This document shows, one piece after another, positions 5,522 to 11,453 of a stretch of DNA of 11,453 nt. The position numbers and the translations under genes were made by a program. The stretch comes from CAZKUB01 sp964592335 (GTDB lineage: Archaea > Thermoplasmatota > E2 > DHVEG-1), in NCBI GenBank assembly GCA_964592335.1, contig CAZQEU010000055.1, positions 1-11,453 of the forward strand, written 5' to 3'. How positions within the stretch are numbered: position 1 is the first letter of the stretch; every line of letters begins with the position of its first letter. The notes beneath the pieces were generated by a model. That model saw only the letters and a program-made list of their open reading frames with translations. It made no database searches and was not told the origin of the DNA.

Positions 5522-6187
5522 GTGAGAAGAGTTAAAATATGTTTAACTCCGAGGGCATGCATATCTGATAAAAATGCTTCAATCGGTATTGGTTCACTTA
5601 TAATGTTTATCGCGATGATAATTGTTGCTGGTATTGCTGCATCTGTTATGATTCAGACGATGAATAGTCTTGAGGAACAAGCTATGAGTACTGGTCGTGA
5701 GACCATTAGAGATGTTTCTAGTGGAGTTAGAGTTGGTCAAATAACAGGTTATAGTGCTGGTTCTTCTATCACGCAGCTTGCGGTTTTTGTTAGAACCACT
5801 GCAGGATCTGAATCTATTGATCTTTCTCAGGCTTATGTTTCTCTTTCTGATAGTTCTAAAAAAGTTGTTTTAAATTATACGAGTAATGTTTTTTCAAGTA
5901 GTGTATCTAATGGTTTGTTTGGAACAATTAATTCTAGTAATCTTTCTGCTACTACTTTTGGTGTTATGGTTGTAAGAGATATTGATAGTTCTTGTAATTC
6001 TGGTACTCCTTCTATAAATGAGGATGATCTTGTTGTGTTAATGGTTAATTCAACTGATTGTTTTTCAGGTATTGGTACTAGAACCGATATTTCGGGTAAT
6101 ATTATTCCTGAATATGGAATGAGTGGTGTTATTAGTTTTACAACTCCTAGTGTTTTTGTTGATACAATAGTTGAGTTGCAGACTTAA
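5522..6187 (+). CDS. flaB4: Divergent archaellin FlaB4
   Basis: This archaellin-family subunit has 221 residues from the GTG at 5522. The core helix (SIGIGSLIMFIAMIIVAGIA) and the outer-domain motifs are clear. It differs from its three neighbours in several ways. The residue before the predicted cleavage site is Ala19, not Gly. The leader is longer (19 residues) and has two cysteines (7 and 13). RPRAGS is replaced by RTTAGS, EEGSPG by EYGMSGV, and the LEDAD motif by VRDIDSS. Four N-glycosylation sequons are present (Asn118, Asn137, Asn140, Asn176), and a cysteine pair at 158 and 180 matches that of flaB1. The GTG overlaps the GGGAGG that would be its ribosome-binding site, so the start is uncertain; no other usual start codon lies in frame before the core helix. 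A minor filament subunit or cap or hook-like role is possible. Confidence 0.85.
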   Translation: MRRVKICLTPRACISDKNASIGIGSLIMFIAMIIVAGIAASVMIQTMNSLEEQAMSTGRETIRDVSSGVRVGQITGYSAGSSITQLAVFVRTTAGSESIDLSQAYVSLSDSSKKVVLNYTSNVFSSSVSNGLFGTINSSNLSATTFGVMVVRDIDSSCNSGTPSINEDDLVVLMVNSTDCFSGIGTRTDISGNIIPEYGMSGVISFTTPSVFVDTIVELQT

Positions 6188-6201
6188 AAAAAAGATTTTT
6201 T
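6188..6201. terminator. A-run/T-run terminator between flaB4 and the phosphofructokinase gene
   Basis: The 14 bases between the two convergent stops, with the adjacent coding ends, hold a run of A, then GA, then a run of eight T. They are nearly self-complementary and offer a T-run to both transcripts. Confidence 0.5.
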
Positions 6202-7269
6202 TTATCCAAAGAATATTTTTGCTATTTTGTAGAGTTTCATATCTACTGTTTTTGTCTCTGATACTGCATCGCTTATCTCTATTGGTATTATTTTGTTTCC
6301 TTGTAGTGCCACCATTTTGCCGAAATCATTGTTTTTTACACATTCTACGGCTTCTACACCAAAACGAGTAGCTAGTACCCTATCATGTGCTGTGGGGCTT
6401 CCTCCTCTTTGTATATGCCCTAGTACTGTTACTCTTGTCTCTACGTTCATACGTTTTTCTAATTCTTTTGCAAGGTAGTGTCCGATCCCACCTAGTCTTA
6501 CATGACCAAACGCATCTGTTTCATTTGTTTGTGTTATTAGTGCTCCTTCATTATTTTCGTTTGTTACATTATTAGTTACATCTTCTTTTTTTGGTTTTGC
6601 TCCTTCTGCAACGGCTACAATGCTAAACGTTTTTCCTCTGCCATATCTTGCTTTGAGGTTTTTACATATCTCATTGAAATCAAATGGTACCTCGGGGATT
6701 AGTATCTCGTCGGCTCCTCCTGCAAGCCCGGCCATTGTCGCAATCCAGCCGGCGTGTCTTCCCATTATCTCTACAACTATTACTCTATGATGTGACTCTG
6801 CGGTTGTATGAAGCCGATCTATTGCTTCTGTTGCAATTGATACTGCTGTGTCAAAACCAAATGTAAAATCCGTGCCTGACAGATCATTGTCAATTGTTTT
6901 TGGCACGCCTACTACAGGTATGTTCATATCTGTTAGTTTTTTTGCAACACCAAGCGTATCATCCCCGCCTATTGCAATTATTGCATCTAACTTGAATTTT
7001 TTTATGTTATCAAGGGTTTTTTGCAGATCACCTTCATCATTAAATGGATTTGTTCGGGAGGTTCCAATTATTGTTCCGCCTTTTGGAAGTATCCCTGATA
7101 CAGAAAACTCAGTCAGTAACTCCATTTCTCCTTTTATAAGGCCTTTCCAACCATTTTTTATGCCTATTATCTGCCAGTCATATTGAGCTGATTTTTTTAC
7201 AACAGCACGTATAACTGCATTTAATCCGGGGCAGTCTCCACCACCTGTAAGAACTCCTATTTTTTTCAT
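6202..7269 (-). CDS. pfp: PfkA-family 6-phosphofructokinase, predicted pyrophosphate-dependent
   Basis: This 355-residue cytoplasmic enzyme phosphorylates fructose 6-phosphate to the 1,6-bisphosphate in glycolysis. The reaction is reversible when pyrophosphate is the donor. Family motifs are complete: GGGDCPGLNAVIRA (9-22), PKTIDND (123-129, catalytic Asp127), Arg162, MGR (169-171) and GHIQRGGSP (284-292). Numbering happens to match E. coli PfkA up to here. Two positions that decide the donor differ from ATP enzymes: Asp104 (in GGDDT) replaces Gly104, and Lys124 replaces Gly124. Asp plus Lys is the established mark of pyrophosphate-dependent enzymes. An Asn-rich insert lies at about 226-252. 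It is downstream of flaJ on the same strand, 90 bases away, probably with its own promoter. Family call very firm; donor call likely. Confidence 0.93.
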   Translation of the reverse strand: MKKIGVLTGGGDCPGLNAVIRAVVKKSAQYDWQIIGIKNGWKGLIKGEMELLTEFSVSGILPKGGTIIGTSRTNPFNDEGDLQKTLDNIKKFKLDAIIAIGGDDTLGVAKKLTDMNIPVVGVPKTIDNDLSGTDFTFGFDTAVSIATEAIDRLHTTAESHHRVIVVEIMGRHAGWIATMAGLAGGADEILIPEVPFDFNEICKNLKARYGRGKTFSIVAVAEGAKPKKEDVTNNVTNENNEGALITQTNETDAFGHVRLGGIGHYLAKELEKRMNVETRVTVLGHIQRGGSPTAHDRVLATRFGVEAVECVKNNDFGKMVALQGNKIIPIEISDAVSETKTVDMKLYKIAKIFFG

Positions 7270-7359
7270 AAAACTTCAACTCTTAATTCTATAGTTTTTT
7301 AATTTATTGTTACTCCTATCTCTTCATATATCCTATTTATCTTTCTTTTTTAATGTTTG

Positions 7360-9135
7360 TTATCCTAAAAGCATTCCTCCAAAGCTTACTTCTACGATAA
7401 GACTTGTTATCGCTACAACCCATACGAGTGGTACAAAATATAGAAATGTTACATATTTATGGCTGCCTCTAAGTATTCTAAGGGTAAGAGCCATCATAAC
7501 ACAGTGAATGGTCATTACAACAAATATGATTATAAAGTTTTGATTATAAAGCTCCGGTGGTATATAATTTAATATGTTGCTACCCACACGTGTACCTTCT
7601 ATTTCACTGAAAGGATCACCTGTAGATTCAACAATTGAGTTTAGATGTCTTCCAATAATTAGTGATACATATATTGCAAATGATATCCCAAAGGTAATTC
7701 CTGCAAATAATGCAATTGATGTATTTACAATAGTTAATTTTTTAACACGCAGATCACGTATTTTACGCATATTCTCAGATATCATCCTTGCAACGTTACG
7801 AGGATTTGCAGCAGCATATGTTGCCTCGCGAAACATCTCACAAGATCTTTGGATAAAGTTGCTACCCGTATCTACTCCAAACCATTCCCATGATGCATCA
7901 TCATCAATACGTGTCCTAAGCCTGCGGTATAAGTCTCGTATATGTCGGGTTAAAACACCATAGTCTTTTTCACTTAGGTAGTATACTGAGTCATTTATTT
8001 TTCCACCACGCATAGTAGAAATCGATCCAAGAGCTGGTAAAAACCCGAGGAAGTTTTTTTCTTTTCTTGAAATATTTTGTTCTTCTTTAAATGCAAGTGC
8101 GCCAACTACTAACAGAGGAGTAAGCGCGGTTGCTACAATAAGTTCTAATGAAAACATATCAAAAAAGGCTATTTCTAAATAATATTTGCCTGAAAATAAG
8201 AGTATGCCTATTCCGATACATGCAATAAATGATATTTTGAAAGTTTTATCTAATCTTTCTTCAAGCTCTCCTCTTTCTCCTGTAACATGCCATATTTCAT
8301 CTTGTGGGACCATCGCCTTTAGAAGATAAAGTAGCATAGCTTCGCTGATGATCAAAAGAAAAGATGAAAGATAAATAAACATGTTCATGTCTTCAGTTCC
8401 CATTATAATTGGAAGTACTATTCCAAGTGACATGACAAAAATAATCGCGATGAGCATTGCTACATAGACTTCGTTTAGTATAACCACGTTTTCATTGCTT
8501 GTCTCATATATTGTCTTATACTCCTGTATTACTGCTTCTTGCTCTGTTTCTATAAATTCTCTATGCTCTACACCACTGTCAAGGCTTTGTGAGAAACGAT
8601 CCAAAAAATCTTTGAGTATCTTACTAGGTGTTCTTGCTGATATAAAACGAAAAGTCTTAGAAAGAGGTAGTTTCCACTGAGTTGAAAGAACACTCATTTT
8701 TTTAAGTTCTTCACCAAGTGCGCCATAAGCAGGTTTTCCACCCAAGATGTCAACAATATCTCTTAATGAAAGATCAGATATTGCAAGAACTCTTAGATGA
8801 GTAATAAAAAAATGCATTTTAGCATTGATATCATTTTCTTTGCTTTTCCATGTTAAAAAAGGATATAGTATGCCTAAAAATATTGGAACAATTCCACCAA
8901 TAATAAATGTTATTGGGTTATAACTTATTTTTACTATAGCTGTTAGAATAAAGGGCATTGCCATTACTAAAATACCCATTCCGACAAGGGGAGCTAGGAC
9001 GGTTGTGTAAAATTTTTTTGGGTTTTCAAGTGCTCTATATGCTATTTTGAGTTGAGTGTTAAAACTATCTCCTTTTGTTTTTTTGTTTTTTTGTTTTTTT
9101 GATTTTTTCTTCTTTTTAGCTTTTTTATCTGCCAT
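7360..9135 (-). CDS. flaJ: Archaellum membrane platform protein FlaJ (ArlJ)
   Basis: This is the polytopic membrane core of the archaellum motor, to which the FlaI ATPase docks. It has 591 residues, within the usual FlaJ range. A very Lys-rich cytoplasmic N-terminus (residues 4-21) is followed by about nine predicted membrane segments: roughly 46-70, 75-95, 221-245, 252-273, 300-316, 328-348, 466-493, 533-553 and 563-585. Two T2SF-type cytoplasmic domains occupy about 96-220 and 350-465. Charged helices such as RDLYRRLRTRIDDD lie in the second and would contact FlaI. The gene begins 14 bases after the flaI stop on the minus strand, so the two are surely co-transcribed. A weak AAAGGG serves as ribosome-binding site. 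Relation to type II secretion GspF and type IV pilus PilC is known for the family. Confidence 0.92.
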   Translation of the reverse strand: MADKKAKKKKKSKKQKNKKTKGDSFNTQLKIAYRALENPKKFYTTVLAPLVGMGILVMAMPFILTAIVKISYNPITFIIGGIVPIFLGILYPFLTWKSKENDINAKMHFFITHLRVLAISDLSLRDIVDILGGKPAYGALGEELKKMSVLSTQWKLPLSKTFRFISARTPSKILKDFLDRFSQSLDSGVEHREFIETEQEAVIQEYKTIYETSNENVVILNEVYVAMLIAIIFVMSLGIVLPIIMGTEDMNMFIYLSSFLLIISEAMLLYLLKAMVPQDEIWHVTGERGELEERLDKTFKISFIACIGIGILLFSGKYYLEIAFFDMFSLELIVATALTPLLVVGALAFKEEQNISRKEKNFLGFLPALGSISTMRGGKINDSVYYLSEKDYGVLTRHIRDLYRRLRTRIDDDASWEWFGVDTGSNFIQRSCEMFREATYAAANPRNVARMISENMRKIRDLRVKKLTIVNTSIALFAGITFGISFAIYVSLIIGRHLNSIVESTGDPFSEIEGTRVGSNILNYIPPELYNQNFIIIFVVMTIHCVMMALTLRILRGSHKYVTFLYFVPLVWVVAITSLIVEVSFGGMLLG

Positions 9136-9149
9136 CTTTTTTTAACCCT

Positions 9150-10799
9150 TTATAGAGATATTGGTAGTCCTTTTGCACCTTCCCTATAATAGCTCCATAT
9201 GAATTGGACTACTTCATAATAATCCATTATATCTTCTTCCACCATTCTTTCTAAAATGTGTTTGCGTTCCTCGTAAACATTGTATATTTCAGCTAGATCC
9301 TGGTAACCTGCTGTTTTTGCTATTCTTTCTTCAAGTATGTAGCTGTTTCTATTTGCAACAAATTTATGTTCATCTTTCATTGCATCCCATTCAAAAGCAT
9401 TTCTTGACATTATGCCGTCGACTTCTCTGTTGTATCCTTCGACTTCATCGATGTTTGTTATGCGTCTCATTAGTTTTCCATCACGCTCTATTGCAAGTTG
9501 TATTACTACAAAATCTAGGTTGTCCATAAATGTTTTAGGAACATTTATTGGATCACTTGTGAAACGCTGTATGACTTTTGTAACAGTGCTTGCGTGAAAT
9601 GTTGTCATAACTGGATGACCGGTTTGCATTGCACCAAATACAATGTTTCCCTCGGCACCTCTTACCTCTCCTGGTATTATGTACTCTGGTCTTGATCTTA
9701 GTGCTGCTCTTAGTAGATCAAACATTGTAACTCTTCCTTCAACCGGGCCTGTATCTTTTGTTAGAAGCTGTTGCCATACTTTGTGTGGTACCTGCATTTC
9801 AGGTGTGCTCTCTGCAGTATATATCTTTCTTTCAGGTGGAATAAAAGGTATTATCGCGTTCATCGTAGTTGTTTTTCCACATGCTGTACCACCGCATATG
9901 AAAAAATTACGTCCGTATTCACAGCATATCCAAAGATATGCTGCTATCCCTGAGTTTAGTGTACCCCATTTTATAAGTTGAGTGACACTTATTGGTGTTT
10001 CTGTAAAACGACGGATTGTCATACTTGGTCCTTTTATGCTTATTGCATCGCTGTAAACAAGATTTCCACGGCTTCCATCTGGCAGTACTCCATCGGCGAT
10101 AGGGTTTCCCTCACTTACAGGGCTTCCCATTTTTTCGCTTAATTTACGAGTAAAAACATTCGCATCATCTTTATTTATCTCAATATTTGTTTTGATCATG
10201 CCAAATACTTTGTGTATGAGATGGATTTTTTCTCCTGCAACAATGTGTATATCTTCAAGCCATGGATCACGCATGAAACATTCTATTTGCCCGGTTCCAA
10301 CTATGTTTTTTAAAACATAATATTCGATTGATCTTTTTTGTACTGATGTTGCTTTTATTTTTTTTATCTTTTTCTTGCGCCCTTTTTTATCTTCAAAATC
10401 TGTTTTTTCTGCATTTTCATTTATTTCTATTGTTTCATCTATTAAATTTTGCAGAATCTTTTTTAGTTCTGCATCTGTTCTAACACTTTCTTTTTGTGGT
10501 GCTTTTTTTACAATTAATTCTAATAGGAGGTCATGTTTTTTTTGTTCATCTTCATTTAGTATGGGTTCTATTGAATGGTATTCTTTTTCATCCATATCCA
10601 CAGTTTTGAATATATGTACAAAAACAAGGCCTTGAGCTGAATATATTAGATTGGGTTGTTTTTCATCTCTTACTTCAAATGGTAGAATTGAATAAAAATC
10701 AGGTCTTCCAATTTTTTTTTCAACTTTTGCCACGTAATCTTTAAGATGAGGATATTTTTTGAGTAGTTCTTCGACTTCTTCATCTTTCATCTTCGGCAT
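9150..10799 (-). CDS. flaI: Archaellum motor ATPase FlaI (ArlI)
   Basis: This hexameric secretion-type ATPase drives assembly and rotation of the archaellum through FlaJ. It has 549 residues, full length for the family. An N-terminal domain (about 1-270) contains a charged linker at 130-150, which is longer and more basic than usual. The C-terminal RecA-like domain has a Walker A of GGTACGKT (303-310), an Asp-box region ESTPEMQVPH (330-339), a Walker B region IIPGEVRG (374-381) and a His box TGHPVMTTFHA (393-403). Cys307 in Walker A and Pro376 and Pro396 in the later motifs are small departures from the common forms (TAS, IIVGE, GHGV). The start ATG at 10799 has GGTGGGAG about 11 bases upstream. 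It lies 37 bases after a second FlaI-type gene. The call rests on domain content and on the adjacent flaJ. Confidence 0.93.
   Translation of the reverse strand: MPKMKDEEVEELLKKYPHLKDYVAKVEKKIGRPDFYSILPFEVRDEKQPNLIYSAQGLVFVHIFKTVDMDEKEYHSIEPILNEDEQKKHDLLLELIVKKAPQKESVRTDAELKKILQNLIDETIEINENAEKTDFEDKKGRKKKIKKIKATSVQKRSIEYYVLKNIVGTGQIECFMRDPWLEDIHIVAGEKIHLIHKVFGMIKTNIEINKDDANVFTRKLSEKMGSPVSEGNPIADGVLPDGSRGNLVYSDAISIKGPSMTIRRFTETPISVTQLIKWGTLNSGIAAYLWICCEYGRNFFICGGTACGKTTTMNAIIPFIPPERKIYTAESTPEMQVPHKVWQQLLTKDTGPVEGRVTMFDLLRAALRSRPEYIIPGEVRGAEGNIVFGAMQTGHPVMTTFHASTVTKVIQRFTSDPINVPKTFMDNLDFVVIQLAIERDGKLMRRITNIDEVEGYNREVDGIMSRNAFEWDAMKDEHKFVANRNSYILEERIAKTAGYQDLAEIYNVYEERKHILERMVEEDIMDYYEVVQFIWSYYREGAKGLPISL
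9194..9224 (-). repeat. 31-base perfect match shared by the two flaI-type genes
   Basis: Positions 9194-9224 are identical to 10881-10911, both coding for DYYEVVQFIW near the C-terminus. The conservation at synonymous positions suggests a fairly recent duplication or gene conversion. Confidence 0.85.
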
Positions 10800-10836
10800 T
10801 TTTTATATTTCACTCCCACCATTTCTAAATATTTTT

Positions 10837-11453
10837 TTATATGGAAATTGGAAGTCCTTTTATTCCATCTCTATAATAAGTCCATATGAATTGGACTACT
10901 TCATAATAATCAAATATTTTTTCTTCAATCATTCTATCAAGAATATGTTTTCTACGGTCAAACTCCTCATAGATATCCATAGCGTTTTGAAAACCTGCAA
11001 GCGGCGCTATTTTTTGTTCTAGTATATAGCTGTTTCTATTTGATTTGAAAAGATGCGAGTCACTTGCGGCATCCCATTCAAATGCTTTACGTGACACTAT
11101 TCCATCTACAACTTTGTTGTATCCTTCTATTTCATCTATTGATATAACGCGTCTGAGTCTTTTTCCTTTTCTCTGTATAGCAAGTTGGATTAACACTATG
11201 TCAAGGTTGTCCATAAATGGTTTTGGAACATTTATTGGATGACCTGTGAAACGCTGTATGACTTTTGTTACACTTCCTGCGTGAAATGTTGTGACTACAG
11301 GGTGGCCAGTTTGCATAGCTTGAAAGACTACTCTTCCTTCTTCGCCACGAGTCTCACCAGGAATAATGTAGTCTGGTCTGCTTCTAAGCGCTGCCTTCAG
11401 CAAATCTGATTCATCCACATGGCTTTCCTTTGGCCCAGATGATCTGGTAAGCA
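10837..11453 (-). CDS. Second FlaI-type ATPase, partial (C-terminal part)
   Basis: The gene runs off the window at 11453. The visible 205 codons form the C-terminal half of a FlaI-family ATPase. The open frame continues past the GTG at 11418 to the edge (reading LTRSSGPKESH before it), so the apparent start there is not real. It aligns without gaps to the end of the neighbouring FlaI at about two-thirds identity by hand count. Walker B (IIPGETRG), the His box (TGHPVVTTFHA) and the C-terminal end KGLPISI are intact; Walker A lies outside. It sits 37 bases upstream of flaI on the same strand. It could be the true motor ATPase, a partner subunit, or the ATPase of a related pilus. No sign of decay is visible. 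Confidence 0.88.
   Translation of the reverse strand, partial: LTRSSGPKESHVDESDLLKAALRSRPDYIIPGETRGEEGRVVFQAMQTGHPVVTTFHAGSVTKVIQRFTGHPINVPKPFMDNLDIVLIQLAIQRKGKRLRRVISIDEIEGYNKVVDGIVSRKAFEWDAASDSHLFKSNRNSYILEQKIAPLAGFQNAMDIYEEFDRRKHILDRMIEEKIFDYYEVVQFIWTYYRDGIKGLPISI
10881..10911 (-). repeat. 31-base perfect match, second copy
   Basis: This is the partner of 9194-9224, at the same place in the second FlaI-type gene. A further 24-base match lies in the GHP-to-FHA region of both genes (around 9561-9584 and 11245-11268). Confidence 0.85.

Noticed and set aside
6171..7186. Several plus-strand reading frames over the phosphofructokinase gene
   Set aside because: They are antisense shadows of a gene with complete family motifs; their translations are Leu/Ser-rich with no recognisable domains.
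9061..9130. Repetitive T-rich tract in the 5' end of flaJ, possibly a phase-variable repeat
   Set aside because: It encodes the Lys-rich FlaJ N-terminus with mixed units and runs of at most seven T, so there is no clean homopolymer or tandem unit that would favour slippage.
7574..9981. Plus-strand reading frames of 60-129 codons over flaJ and flaI
   Set aside because: Antisense shadows; no ribosome-binding sites or motifs, and the minus-strand products are unmistakable.
10837..11418. Second FlaI-type gene as a truncated gene starting at GTG 11418
   Set aside because: The frame stays open to the window edge and the residues upstream still align with FlaI, so it is cut by the window and not truncated in the genome.

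Overview
This window comes from an archaeon with an AT-rich genome, most likely a euryarchaeote. The main evidence is an archaellum (archaeal flagellum) locus: four archaellin genes with class III signal peptides, a FlaJ membrane platform and FlaI-type motor ATPases. Supporting evidence is a surface protein with a C-terminal PGF-CTERM archaeosortase signal, TATA-box promoters about 25 bases upstream of starts, and strong GGAGG ribosome-binding sites. I cannot fix the genus or order from the sequence alone.

Layout. Positions 1-111 hold no clear gene. The first 3.1 kb carries single-gene units on both strands: an endonuclease III-family DNA repair enzyme (112-777, +); a winged-helix regulator (895-1227, +), possibly of the EarA archaellum-activator type; an unrecognised 71-residue protein (1241-1456, -); a PGF-CTERM surface protein (1574-2134, +); a small lipoprotein (2149-2580, -); and an unrecognised acidic protein (2714-3142, +) directly upstream of the archaellins. 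The stretch 3143-3334 is a long regulatory region with a clear TATA box, upstream direct repeats and a leader hairpin. It drives flaB1, flaB2 and flaB3 (3335-5372), each preceded by a strong ribosome-binding site. A perfect hairpin followed by a T-run (5385-5430) separates these from a fourth, divergent archaellin (5522-6187).

The archaellins run tail-to-tail into a minus-strand series that reads flaI paralogue (partial, cut by the window end), flaI, flaJ, then a phosphofructokinase. The assembly genes are therefore on the opposite strand from the filament genes, and the usual flaC/D/E/F/G/H genes are absent here. They may lie beyond position 11453. FlaI powers assembly and rotation through FlaJ, and the FlaB proteins, after cleavage by the FlaK prepilin peptidase, build the filament.

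The points most worth a second look are: two tandem, closely related FlaI-type ATPases beside one flaJ; a bacterial-type phosphofructokinase with Asp104 and Lys124, which predict use of pyrophosphate instead of ATP; an 84-base perfect repeat in flaB2 and flaB3; and the atypical signal peptide, start site and promoter of the fourth archaellin. I found no CRISPR array, tRNA, rRNA or insertion sequence.
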